A stretch of DNA of 64,000 bases from an uncultured bacterium. GTDB taxonomy: Bacteria; Bacteroidota; Ignavibacteria; Kapaibacteriales; UBA4661. The stretch spans positions 1-64,000 of the forward strand of contig CALCNX010000051.1 of assembly GCA_937899715.1 (NCBI GenBank), given 5' to 3'. Below the pieces are notes generated by a model that saw only the letters and a program-made list of their open reading frames with translations, was not told the origin of the DNA and did not search any database. Below, one piece after another: positions 50,935-59,655 of this stretch; position 1 is the stretch's first letter, and every line of letters starts with the position of its first letter. A program made the translations under genes and the position numbers.

Positions 50935-52212
50935 TTAGCATCGATTCAACTCTGCAAACATGATGCCTTCGTCTAATTCCCCTTGGCTCTTGGCTATGAC
51001 AAGTGTGGCAATAGTATTCCCGACCAGATTTGTGGTGGACATTGCCTCCGACATAAAACGATTCACTCCCAAAAGCAACGCCATACCTTCCACCGGCAGT
51101 ATCCCCGTTGCCGTAATTGTGGCGGTAAGCGTTACGAAACCGGCTCCGGTGACTGTTGCAGCGCCTTTGGAGGTAACAAGCAACAGAGCCAAAATCGAAA
51201 GCTGCTGCCCAAGCGAAAGCGGAATGTTGTATGCCTGTGCAATAAACATAGCCCCCATGACCAGATAAATACACGAGCCGTCGAGATTGAAGGAATACCC
51301 CGTCGGGACAACCAATCCGACAATAGAACGGCTACACCCCAAACGCTGTAATTTCTGCATAATGCGCGGCAATGCCGCTTCCGAAGAAGCAGTTCCCAAT
51401 ACCAGTACAAATTCCTCCCGAATATACCGAAAAACCTTCCAAAGACTAAAACCAGACCACCGGGCAATAGCCCATAGAACCACGCTTACGAAAAGAAAGC
51501 ACGTCAGATAAAACGATAACATCAGCTTTGCAAGCGGAATGAGCGCCGAAAGACCAAACTTGCCGATTGTGAAGGCAATAGCCCCAAAAGCGCCTATCGG
51601 TGCGACTTTCATAATGACACCGATAATGTGAAACAGCACTTCCGAAATTCGCTCTAACATCTCCAGCACAACGCGCCCATGCTCCCCAAGCGATGATAGC
51701 CCAAAGGCAAACAGCAAAGCTACAAAGAGTACTTGAAGCAAATCCCCGTCCACAAAAGCGCCGACAAATGTTTTGGGAACAATATTCACGAAGAAATCAA
51801 GTACCGACTGCGATTTGGCAGCACTCGTATATTGCGAAATATCTGTGTGCGCCAGTGCATTCACATCGAAGCCTGCTCCGGGCTGCAAAAGATTTACCAC
51901 CACCAAACCAATGATGAGCGCGAGCGTCGTTACGACTTCAAAGTAGATAAGCGCTCGTATGCCAATCTTCCCGACACGCCGCATATCTCCTACGTGTGCA
52001 ATTCCTGTCACAATGGTGCAAAAAATAATCGGTGCTACAATCATCTTCACCATTTTGATAAACACATCGCCAAGTGGCTTCATTGCAGCACCAGTCTCAG
52101 GAAAAAATGCTCCCAGCACAACGCCGATAATAACGGCAATAAGGACGCGAAACGTGAGATTATTATAGAATGGCTGCGGTTTTGTCAATGGTTCGGAAGA
52201 AGATTGTAACAT
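50935..52212 (-). CDS. dctA: C4-dicarboxylate:cation symporter
   Basis: A 425-residue inner-membrane transporter of the DAACS family, very like E. coli DctA along its whole length. It should take up succinate, fumarate or malate with cations. Shared landmarks are MVKMIVAPIIFCTIVTGIAHV, APIGAFGAIAFTIGKFG, LGTASSEAALPRIMQKL, PTGYSFNLDGSCIYLVMGAMFIAQA (in part), LVTSKGAATVTGAGFVTL and NRFMSEAMSTTNLVGN. The SSE, SKG and NLVGN motifs line the substrate site. Length is normal. The gene is monocistronic and has a clear Bacteroidota-type promoter about 50 bases upstream. A glutamate transporter of the same family is the alternative, but the DctA likeness is strong. Confidence 0.92.
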   Translation of the reverse strand: MLQSSSEPLTKPQPFYNNLTFRVLIAVIIGVVLGAFFPETGAAMKPLGDVFIKMVKMIVAPIIFCTIVTGIAHVGDMRRVGKIGIRALIYFEVVTTLALIIGLVVVNLLQPGAGFDVNALAHTDISQYTSAAKSQSVLDFFVNIVPKTFVGAFVDGDLLQVLFVALLFAFGLSSLGEHGRVVLEMLERISEVLFHIIGVIMKVAPIGAFGAIAFTIGKFGLSALIPLAKLMLSFYLTCFLFVSVVLWAIARWSGFSLWKVFRYIREEFVLVLGTASSEAALPRIMQKLQRLGCSRSIVGLVVPTGYSFNLDGSCIYLVMGAMFIAQAYNIPLSLGQQLSILALLLVTSKGAATVTGAGFVTLTATITATGILPVEGMALLLGVNRFMSEAMSTTNLVGNTIATLVIAKSQGELDEGIMFAELNRC

Positions 52213-52262
52213 AATGCGTTGTAAAACTATTTTGCAAGATTAAAGTACGCCCAATTCTGATG

Positions 52263-52294
52263 CAAACATACAACACTCTCACCGTTGTAACCAA
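52263..52294 (-). promoter_or_regulatory. Bacteroidota-type promoter for dctA
   Basis: On the minus strand TTG (52292-52294), a 21-base spacer, then TATGTTTG (52263-52270), a full TAnnTTTG match. The predicted transcription start is about 45 bases before the dctA ATG at 52212. Confidence 0.6.
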
Positions 52295-52409
52295 ACACAA
52301 TCGGGCTAGGCAGTAAACAGATAATGGCTGTAAGAATTTGCCTTGATAATGTGCTCAAAGTTTTAGATTTTTACACAACTTTTCTTCTCACAATTTTTTT
52401 CTTGTATCT

Positions 52410-55325
52410 ATGCGATACCTCGTGATTCTTGGACTTGCTCTCGTCGTTTTTTTCTGTGGCGGAGCGCTGGTGTATAGGACGCTTGAGGAGCAGTCTTTTT
52501 TCCTGTTGCAATCAAATTCAAAACTGGTAGCAATAGCCAGCGAAACGCGGGCAAGCACAATTGCCCACGAGAAAATGAGTGCACAGAAAAATGAAGAGCG
52601 CGAGGAAATGAGCGACGAAGAATGGGATAGTGAAGAGGGCACTCACAAAGGAGATAGATTCAGCGAAGAATGGGACGAAAAGGAAAGTATATCTGAGCGC
52701 CGCAAATACGAGCTGTCGCGTCTTGCCGACCCTACGACGGGGCAAATACCAAGCGATGCGCTCCTGCGTGAACGCATCTTTACGAGCACTATACCTTCGC
52801 GCGAGCAGGGAACGGGACAGCAGAAGAGCAGAGCCATGCTACAAGCATTTGATTGGACAAGTAAAGGTCCCACGGGCACAGGCGGGCGCACCCGCTCACT
52901 GGCAATTGATGCCGACAATGAACAGGTCATGTTGGCAGGCAGCGTATCCGGTGGCTTATGGCGAACAGAAAATGGCGGTGCATCGTGGAACAAAATTGCT
53001 ACGCCGGATGGCGGCAGTAACATTTCCTGTATTGCCCAAGATAAGCGCCCCGGGAAGCGCAACGTGTGGTACTACGGCACAGGCGAAGTCTATACTTCAT
53101 TTTTCGGAACTGGACTGTATAAATCAGAGGATGGCGGGCGGACGTGGCGCAGCTTGCCGGCAACTGTACCAACCTTGCTCACACGCACTTCGCAAAGTAC
53201 CTCTCCGTGGAGTACGGTGATTCGTATTGCTATTGACAACACCACGCTCAATCAGGATATTCTCTATGCGGCTATTACTGGCGCTATCATGCGTTCAAGC
53301 GACGGCGGCGATTCGTGGGAACCCGTGCTTGGCAATATGTCCGCAACCATTAGCAATTCCGCCTACTATACCGATGTAGCAATCGCCTCAAATGGTACTG
53401 TTTATGCGGCACTCAGCGAAATGGATTTTAACGGGGTGATTCCCGGATTTGCGACGCAAAGCGGTGTATGGCGCTCTCTGAACGGGAGAAATTGGATAAA
53501 TATCTCCCCGCCCACAACAGCAGGGCAAACATCTTCCGTTCAAATCGCTCGCATGGTACTTGCTACTGCACCGAGCGACAGCAATATAGTGTATGTTCTC
53601 CGCGACGTGCGCACACCAAGTGGCGTAAAAGCAGGTCTGCTTCGCTATATCTATCTCACGGGCAATGGTGCGGGCACATCGGGCGGCTCGTGGACGGATT
53701 ATACAACAACATTTCCACAGGATTTTTCCTCGCAAACTGGCTATTGCATGGCTCTCAAAGTCAAGCCTGACGACCCGCTCTTCGTTGTCGCTGGTGGCGT
53801 AGTTGCTTATAGTAATCCCTATAACTTTCGATACCGCGAAACGACCTCCATTATTTCTTCGTATGCCACTGAGGTTGATATTCCAACGCCTTCTACGCAA
53901 TCATGGGCTGACCATCACGATTTTGCTTTTTTGCCCTCCAATCCCAAAGTCATGTTTGTTGTCAATGATGGTGGCATCTATCGCACGGACAACTGTACTG
54001 CTACGCCCGTGCGCTATACTTCTCTGAATACAAACTATGTCACTACACAGTTTTACAGTCTTGCCATAGACCACTTCACGGTGGGCAGCGAAACAATAAT
54101 GGGTGGTTTGCAAGATAATGGAACACGACTGGTCAACCGTAGCGATGCGTCCGGCAGGCTGGTTAATCTTGGGGATGGAACGTTCTGTGCTATTGCGGAC
54201 AGTGGTCGGTATTTTTATGCCTCGTCACAATACGCTTCCATGAATCGTTTTGAGTTTGACGGGCGTGGGCAACGGGTAAATTTTATACGGATTAGTCCTT
54301 CAGCAAGCACCTTTCAACGATTTTTTCTTGATAACCCCTACGTGCTTGATCCCAATAATCAGCAAACGATGTACCTTGCGGGCGGCATAGCGCTTTGGCG
54401 AAACCCGGATGTAACGATATTCAGCACCTCACAACTGCAAGGCGCGTGGAAAAATATCGGCTCGGTAGGAACAAATGAGATAATTACGAGTGTTGCTGTG
54501 TCTGAGAAACCCGCGAATGTGGTCTATGTCGGTACGTCTCGCGGGCACGTCTTTCGTATGGACAACCCAACCGCACCTGATTCCTCACGAAAACTTGTCA
54601 ATGTTAGCGGTAATAGTTTCCCAACCAATGCACGTGTATCGTGCGTTGCGCTTGACCCTACCAATGCTGATTGGGCGATAGCAGTCTTCTCAAACTACAA
54701 CGTTCAAAGTATTTTCTCCACCATGGATGGTGGTAAAACATGGTTGGCAGTGGGTGGCAATCTTGAAGAGACCATGAGTGGTATCGGTGGTGGTCCGTCG
54801 GTGGCGTGGGTGAAGGTTGTGTATGTGGGTGGAAAAGTATGGTACTTTGCCGGAACATCAAGCGGACTTTTTTCGACCGACCGACTCAACGGCTCGGCAA
54901 CACGCTGGGTGCGCGAAGGCGCAAACACTATCGGTATGGCAGATGTGCGTATGATAGATGCTCGCTCAAAAGACGGCTTTGTGGCGGTGGCAACGCATGG
55001 CAATGGCTTCTTTACGACCTACCTACCCACACAAACTCGTCGCTTTAATGCCGAATCGTCAACGATTGTGCTTGGGCAAAGCTACCCTAATCCGGCAGCG
55101 CGCACAGATGTCACAATTCCCTTTTTCCTGCCCCGTAGCGCTCACGTGACGCTCACCCTCTGGAATGCATTAGGACAGGGCGTTGCAACGCCACTGGAGG
55201 CAAATATGACGGCAGGAGAGCAGTTCTTCGTTATGCCCACAAGCAATATTCCTGCGGGAATGTATGTGTATCGCATCGAAGCCGAGGGACTGCAAGCGCA
55301 GGGTTCGATGGTCGTTCGTCCTTGA
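52410..55325 (+). CDS. Secreted sortilin/BNR-type beta-propeller protein with T9SS sorting domain
   Basis: A 971-residue extracellular protein. The N-terminus is a signal sequence or anchor (MRYLVILGLALVVFFCGGALVY) followed by a charged region (about 30-110, rich in Glu and Lys). The main body (about 125-880) is a beta-propeller of the VPS10/sortilin/BNR kind with repeated Asp-box-like turns: SGGLWRTENGGASWNKI, GLYKSEDGGRTWRSL, IMRSSDGGDSWEPV and IFSTMDGGKTWLAV. A type IX sorting domain ends the protein (LGQSYPNPAARTDVTIPF ... IPAGMYVYRIEAEG). It resembles plant xyloglucanase-like or glycosyl-hydrolase-74-like propellers and generic adhesins; no catalytic Asp pair can be assigned from sequence alone. 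Divergent from dctA, with a 197-base shared upstream region. Confidence 0.87.
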   Translation: MRYLVILGLALVVFFCGGALVYRTLEEQSFFLLQSNSKLVAIASETRASTIAHEKMSAQKNEEREEMSDEEWDSEEGTHKGDRFSEEWDEKESISERRKYELSRLADPTTGQIPSDALLRERIFTSTIPSREQGTGQQKSRAMLQAFDWTSKGPTGTGGRTRSLAIDADNEQVMLAGSVSGGLWRTENGGASWNKIATPDGGSNISCIAQDKRPGKRNVWYYGTGEVYTSFFGTGLYKSEDGGRTWRSLPATVPTLLTRTSQSTSPWSTVIRIAIDNTTLNQDILYAAITGAIMRSSDGGDSWEPVLGNMSATISNSAYYTDVAIASNGTVYAALSEMDFNGVIPGFATQSGVWRSLNGRNWINISPPTTAGQTSSVQIARMVLATAPSDSNIVYVLRDVRTPSGVKAGLLRYIYLTGNGAGTSGGSWTDYTTTFPQDFSSQTGYCMALKVKPDDPLFVVAGGVVAYSNPYNFRYRETTSIISSYATEVDIPTPSTQSWADHHDFAFLPSNPKVMFVVNDGGIYRTDNCTATPVRYTSLNTNYVTTQFYSLAIDHFTVGSETIMGGLQDNGTRLVNRSDASGRLVNLGDGTFCAIADSGRYFYASSQYASMNRFEFDGRGQRVNFIRISPSASTFQRFFLDNPYVLDPNNQQTMYLAGGIALWRNPDVTIFSTSQLQGAWKNIGSVGTNEIITSVAVSEKPANVVYVGTSRGHVFRMDNPTAPDSSRKLVNVSGNSFPTNARVSCVALDPTNADWAIAVFSNYNVQSIFSTMDGGKTWLAVGGNLEETMSGIGGGPSVAWVKVVYVGGKVWYFAGTSSGLFSTDRLNGSATRWVREGANTIGMADVRMIDARSKDGFVAVATHGNGFFTTYLPTQTRRFNAESSTIVLGQSYPNPAARTDVTIPFFLPRSAHVTLTLWNALGQGVATPLEANMTAGEQFFVMPTSNIPAGMYVYRIEAEGLQAQGSMVVRP

Positions 55326-55385
55326 AAAATTTTCTCTTGTTGGATAAAATTTCTTGTTGGTAGTGAGAAAAAAAAAATGCAAATT

Positions 55386-55416
55386 AAATGTTCTAACATT
55401 TAATGTTGCAACATTA
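55386..55416. promoter_or_regulatory. Tandem palindromic operator upstream of the MarR gene
   Basis: Two adjoining palindromes share one base: AAATGTT-CT-AACATTT (55386-55401) and the perfect 16-mer TAATGTTGCAACATTA (55401-55416). Both have AATGTT/AACATT arms and a 2-base centre, the form expected for a winged-helix dimer such as MarR. They end 4 bases before the ATG at 55421, so binding would block the gene's own transcription or translation start. Confidence 0.8.
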
Positions 55417-55420
55417 TTCC

Positions 55421-55882
55421 ATGACCACTATGCCAACTTTAGAAGAAGAAATCACACAAAAGACCTTTCGGAACGAAGGTCAAAAGGCGATTATCAATAT
55501 CATATACACAGGGAATTGGCTGACGGCACGCCATAACAAATTACTGAAAAACTTTAACCTCAGTGAACAGCAATTTAACATCCTTCGTATCTTGCGAGGG
55601 CAGCGCCCCAAGACTGCCTCGCTCCTACTCCTCCGCGAGAGGATGCTTGATAAGATGAGCGATGTTTCGCGCTTGGTCGAGCGCCTCCGCAAGAGTGGTT
55701 TGGTGGAGCGTGAAGTCTGCGTACACGACCGTCGCTCGGTAGAGGTTGTGATTAGTGAGCAAGGCTTAGCCGTGTTGGCGGAAGTGGATAAGCATATCAA
55801 TAAACTCGACAAGCTATCGCAGCGATTAAATCCCGACGAACTTGTGATGCTCAACACCCTGCTGGATAAAGTTCGTGGTTGA
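55421..55882 (+). CDS. MarR-family transcriptional regulator, probably self-controlled
   Basis: A 153-residue winged-helix repressor. The helix-turn-helix and wing are clear (LSEQQFNILRILRGQ ... LLLLRERMLDKMSDVSRLVERLRKSGLVER ... DRRSVEVVISEQGLAVL, in parts), with N- and C-terminal dimer helices. It probably responds to a phenolic or oxidant signal like others in the family, but no ligand cysteine is obvious in the sensing helices. ATG at 55421 is preferred; the in-frame ATG at 55403 lies inside the second palindrome of the operator. The tandem operator directly upstream indicates autoregulation. No other plus-strand gene follows before alkD, so its regulon is elsewhere. Confidence 0.9.
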   Translation: MTTMPTLEEEITQKTFRNEGQKAIINIIYTGNWLTARHNKLLKNFNLSEQQFNILRILRGQRPKTASLLLLRERMLDKMSDVSRLVERLRKSGLVEREVCVHDRRSVEVVISEQGLAVLAEVDKHINKLDKLSQRLNPDELVMLNTLLDKVRG

Positions 55883-55922
55883 CGATGAACATTTTTCATC
55901 TGGGAAATCTGCTACATCCAAG

Positions 55923-56678
55923 TCACTTGACCGCTCGCTTGGGTACGATTTTCTTTTTCGTGAAATAGTCCGGCGGTAGTTTCGCAAATTCGCGTAAAGC
56001 GTCGGCGGCTATCCATCGTGCGCTGGACGTGCCTTGTGCTTTTATGCGTTCAGCGCAGGCTTTTGCTTGTTCCCAAAGAACGATGTTTCGTTTGCCGAGC
56101 TGCCTCAGAGACCAGTTAACTGCTTTTTTAACAAAATTGCGCTCGTCGTAGGCATACTGTTCCAAAAGCGGAAAAAAGGGTTCAAATCGCTCATTGTTGG
56201 CTTTCTTGTCATGGACAGCAAATTGTGCTATCATTACAATTCCCACACGCCGCACAAATTCTGCTTCGTCAGCACACCACACCAGCATACGCTTTTCCGC
56301 AAAGGGAATTTTGCAAAGAAGATTGCTGCACAATTGGTCGCAGATGTCCCACGAATCCACATCTCGCACCCACGATTCTGTTTGCATTTCGGTCATTGCT
56401 TTCGGGTCTTCGGTAAGGATTGCCAGCAAACGCCCTTCGTGTATGCCGCTTTCCCAGAGGTCTTGCGCCAGTGCGTGACGGTTAAGTTTGCCTTCTTTTG
56501 CACTGGCTTTTATGTTTTTGGCAATATCGCGCAGTATCGGCATAGAAATTCCGAGTGCTTGGCGGGTGTTAATACCAAATCGCGCCATACCCGCTTGATT
56601 GTGCGGGTTTGCTAGGGTTTGCAAATGCTCAAGAAGAGTTTTTACATTCAATATAGTATTGTCATCGTCAGGGAGCAT
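55923..56678 (-). CDS. AlkD-like DNA glycosylase / DNA alkylation repair protein
   Basis: A 251-residue all-helical HEAT-like repeat protein of the DNA-alkylation-repair family (AlkC/AlkD). AlkD removes positively charged alkylated bases such as 3- and 7-methylpurines without base flipping. Family motifs seen are GINTRQALGISMPILRDIAK, LWESGIHEGRLLAILTEDP with its conserved acidic residues, VDSWDICDQLC (Trp-Asp of the active-site cleft) and NFVKKAVNWSLRQLGKRN (some given in part). Length is normal. It is the last gene of the uvrA - yfiR-like - kinase - alkD run, beginning 4 bases after the kinase stop, so it is almost certainly co-transcribed with the kinase. Confidence 0.9.
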   Translation of the reverse strand: MLPDDDNTILNVKTLLEHLQTLANPHNQAGMARFGINTRQALGISMPILRDIAKNIKASAKEGKLNRHALAQDLWESGIHEGRLLAILTEDPKAMTEMQTESWVRDVDSWDICDQLCSNLLCKIPFAEKRMLVWCADEAEFVRRVGIVMIAQFAVHDKKANNERFEPFFPLLEQYAYDERNFVKKAVNWSLRQLGKRNIVLWEQAKACAERIKAQGTSSARWIAADALREFAKLPPDYFTKKKIVPKRAVK

Positions 56679-56682
56679 GAGG

Positions 56683-58992
56683 CTAATTCAGTGCTATTTG
56701 TAATTCATTTGCGGGTTTATTGATAAGCGGGAGACGTACAATGAAGGTAGAGCCTTCGTTCTGACGGGATTGTACGGCAATCGTTCCACCATGCACCTCT
56801 ATAAATTCTTTTACAATCGAAAGCCCAACGCCCGTACCGGAAATAGTGGTTGTATTCGAGGCACGGAAGAATGGCGTAAAGAGTTTCTCCATATCCTTTT
56901 CAGGAATACCAATACCATTATCGCTGACCGAAATCACCACCCACTCCGGCTCACAATAGACATCCACTATAACAGGCGACTGCTTCGGTGAGTATTTGAT
57001 AGCATTGGCAAGTAGATTACGAATGACATAGCGCAAGAGTTTTACGTCGCCGTTAATATATGCCTCGCGGACGTTGATATGGCGCTGCACCCGCGAGCGT
57101 GAGGTTGCCGAGGCAATAAACTCCATTTCGGCAATAAGGTTCTTGCACAGGTCGCCTACATCCATCACCATCGGCTTGAAACGCCCGACAGCAGACTGCG
57201 ATTCGCTCTGAGCAAGGAAATCGTTCATCAAGTCCGTAAGTTCATTGATGCGGAGTCGGATTTTTTGTAGCTCGTCCAAGCGCTTTTCGGCAGGAATACG
57301 GTCGAAATAACGTGTGAGCAAATCAACCGAAAGGAGCATACCGGCAAGCGGTGTACGGAATTCGTGCGACACCGTGCTGACAAAACGGGTTTTGAGTTCG
57401 TTTACTTGGCGCTCTTTGTCAAGAGAGATTTGCAGTTGTACTTCGGATTGCTTTTTCTCGTCAATATCCAGCAGTGCTTGAATAATAATAATTTCACCGG
57501 AATCAAGATGGAGTTTAGTCGTGTAGTCATCGAACCAGCGATATTCCGGTGTGCGGCGAGGTGAACTGTCCTTGACAATACGCAGACGGTAAGAGCGGTG
57601 CAGCAAAATATCGGCATCATTCTCCAGCCACGTATTCCATTCCGCTTCAGCTTTTGCACGGTCTTCTTCGTGCATCGGGAGGCGGATTTGCGTACTATAT
57701 TGCATCTCAGCGAACATTTCCATTGAGTATCCTGTCAGATTCACAAACTCGCCGTTGACAAATTCCAAGCGTAAGCCGCTTCCATCCTTGACGCACTGCA
57801 CTATACCGACCGGCAATCCCTGAATAAGCGCCCGATAACGCTGCTCGCTAATGCGGAGGCGGTTTTCCGCCTCCTTCTGTGAAGTTATATCCACCGAAGA
57901 GCACACGACCTCGCGTATTAAGCCATTGTCAATAATTGGTGCTATAAAATTCAGATACGTCGCGCCATGAATCTCGGATTCAAAACGTACATTTTTGCCT
58001 TGAAATGCTGAGTCAAAATGTTGCTGATACAAAGATTGCATTTTGCGCCCGAAAATTTCCGTAAGCGGTTTATCGCGCACAGCGTTCGTATCTAAGCCAA
58101 AGTTTATCGCAATTTTGCCCTCAAAGAGCGAGACTAAATACTCACCGCTTGACGATTTATATGCCTTAATAACAAGGTTTTGCAGATTGCGCACGGTCTC
58201 GCGGAAATCCTCCCGTAGAGCGCTTTCCAGCGCTGCCCGTGCTTTGTCGCGCTCCTCTTCGCGGCGGCGTAATTGCTCTAACAGTCGGTTAAAACCGTCT
58301 GCCAGTGCACCAATTTCATCATCACCACCACGCCGCACAAATCGCTCAGAAAAATCACCCTTTTGCGAAATATGCTGCATGAAATTCGAGAGCGACATAA
58401 TACGCCCCGAGATAATACGTTGCATCCAGAGTGCCAGCAGAAGTGAGGCAATAATAATTGCCACCCCCACACCTGTCATGGTAATGCCGTAACTCTGTAT
58501 CCGTGCCTCCAGTTCCTGCGTGGAAACCCGTAACAGAACTGTTCCATAGAAATTATTCTTTTCAAAAACGCGACGATACAAGACAAGCTCGTTATTGCGA
58601 AATTCGGAAAATTCCTGCGATACGGAATCAAAAGCAATTGCGTTAGAAAGTGTTCCCTCGCGGTTGATATTCGTTGCTTGACTTGGGCGAATATATTCGG
58701 CAAAAAGTTTGTTTTCTTTGTCATAAAGGCAAGCATAGTGCACCGATGCGATGCCCGATAGTTTCAATAGTGACTTTTCTACCTCATTGGGGGCTTCAAA
58801 TGCCAACGCACCAACATTATTGTCACCGATGACTTGTGCTAAAACCGCCGTACTCCGCACCATATCACGCTTGAGCGCACGGACATTCGCAATGCTCACC
58901 AGCGTAAAGCCAATAGCCAGTGCCGAAACCGTACACAGAAGGATAATACCAAGCAGTTTTGCACGTATAGATAAATTAGCAAGCCATCTCAT
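56683..58992 (-). CDS. CHASE8-HAMP-PAS-PAS sensor histidine kinase
   Basis: A 769-residue membrane kinase. Order: membrane helix (about 10-30), CHASE8-type periplasmic domain (about 35-155; LAQVIGDNNVGALAFEAP and YACLYDKENKLFAEY are typical), second membrane helix (about 165-190), HAMP (about 192-245), two PAS domains (about 255-370 and 378-525), HisKA (FVSTVSHEFRTPLAG, His543) and HATPase_c (NLLANAIKYSP; DNGIGIP; GTGVGLS). CHASE8 is the domain that periplasmic YfiR binds in the diguanylate cyclase YfiN. Here a YfiR-like gene lies 32 bases upstream, so the same input probably controls phosphorylation instead of cyclic-di-GMP synthesis. No response regulator is adjacent. The AlkD-like gene follows after 4 bases. 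Confidence 0.93.
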   Translation of the reverse strand: MRWLANLSIRAKLLGIILLCTVSALAIGFTLVSIANVRALKRDMVRSTAVLAQVIGDNNVGALAFEAPNEVEKSLLKLSGIASVHYACLYDKENKLFAEYIRPSQATNINREGTLSNAIAFDSVSQEFSEFRNNELVLYRRVFEKNNFYGTVLLRVSTQELEARIQSYGITMTGVGVAIIIASLLLALWMQRIISGRIMSLSNFMQHISQKGDFSERFVRRGGDDEIGALADGFNRLLEQLRRREEERDKARAALESALREDFRETVRNLQNLVIKAYKSSSGEYLVSLFEGKIAINFGLDTNAVRDKPLTEIFGRKMQSLYQQHFDSAFQGKNVRFESEIHGATYLNFIAPIIDNGLIREVVCSSVDITSQKEAENRLRISEQRYRALIQGLPVGIVQCVKDGSGLRLEFVNGEFVNLTGYSMEMFAEMQYSTQIRLPMHEEDRAKAEAEWNTWLENDADILLHRSYRLRIVKDSSPRRTPEYRWFDDYTTKLHLDSGEIIIIQALLDIDEKKQSEVQLQISLDKERQVNELKTRFVSTVSHEFRTPLAGMLLSVDLLTRYFDRIPAEKRLDELQKIRLRINELTDLMNDFLAQSESQSAVGRFKPMVMDVGDLCKNLIAEMEFIASATSRSRVQRHINVREAYINGDVKLLRYVIRNLLANAIKYSPKQSPVIVDVYCEPEWVVISVSDNGIGIPEKDMEKLFTPFFRASNTTTISGTGVGLSIVKEFIEVHGGTIAVQSRQNEGSTFIVRLPLINKPANELQIALN

Positions 58993-59024
58993 AGACTATT
59001 CCTTGAAATTCAATCCGTAAGGAT

Positions 59025-59639
59025 TCATTCTTTCGCTGTTTTTGAATACTGCCGCCCGTGCCTGAGCAGCTGAGAACTAAAATGCAGTTTGCTACTGACA
59101 ATTTCCTCAGTATTATACTCGAAGCGGATACGAGTATTTTCAATGTAAAAATTCATCATCCCGCCTCTGGATAAAAATTCATCGTCGCGCCCAATCGTCA
59201 AAATACCACGACCGCGCGCCTTGCTTAAAACTTGAGTCAGTTTTGCATTTTCTGAGGGAGCAACAAAAAGAACATTACACCGGGCAATCTCGTCGAGGCT
59301 ATTCAGGTGCCGCAGTTCAATCGTGCGACCGTCTTGAAGTTGCTTCTGGCGGATAATCTCTCCAAAAAACGCCTCCACACGGCTCGTGCCGATGAAGCCA
59401 ATCACGAACATATCTTGCGCTGCCACTTTCGGAAACTCAATAAACTGCAAAAACTGCCAAATAAACGCCGCTTCTATTTTTTCTTCTTCCGCCTGAATTT
59501 GCGTTGTGCCTCGTGCCTCCGTTGTCCCAAAAGATAATCCCGAAAGGTCATCCAAAGTATTCGACACCGCATCAGTGCTTACGCGCAGGCAGAGCAGAAA
59601 AAAGAAGATACTTGAGTAATATGGAGTCTTGCGGTTCAC
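59025..59639 (-). CDS. YfiR-like periplasmic protein (DUF4154)
   Basis: A 204-residue exported protein with a signal peptide (about 1-25, YYSSIFFFLLCLRVSTDA) and a DUF4154/YfiR domain. Conserved strands are IEAAFIWQFLQFIEFPKV at the start, FVIGFIGTSRVEAFFGEI, RTIELRHLNSLDEIARCNVLFVAPS (in part), ILTIGRDDEFLSRGGMMNFYIENTRIRFEYN (in part) and HFSSQLLRHGR at the end. In Pseudomonas, YfiR binds the CHASE8 domain of YfiN and represses it until redox or envelope stress releases it. The kinase encoded 32 bases downstream has a CHASE8 domain, so this protein is its likely periplasmic regulator. It has one Cys in the mature part (CNVLF), fewer than P. aeruginosa YfiR. It starts at GTG 59639, 16 bases after uvrA. 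Confidence 0.9.
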   Translation of the reverse strand: MNRKTPYYSSIFFFLLCLRVSTDAVSNTLDDLSGLSFGTTEARGTTQIQAEEEKIEAAFIWQFLQFIEFPKVAAQDMFVIGFIGTSRVEAFFGEIIRQKQLQDGRTIELRHLNSLDEIARCNVLFVAPSENAKLTQVLSKARGRGILTIGRDDEFLSRGGMMNFYIENTRIRFEYNTEEIVSSKLHFSSQLLRHGRQYSKTAKE

Positions 59640-59655
59640 GTTGTACGGATAATCT

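Noticed and set aside
55884..55900. Small GATGAA/TTCATC hairpin between the MarR gene and alkD as terminator
   Set aside because: Six base pairs, AT-rich and without a T-run on either strand.
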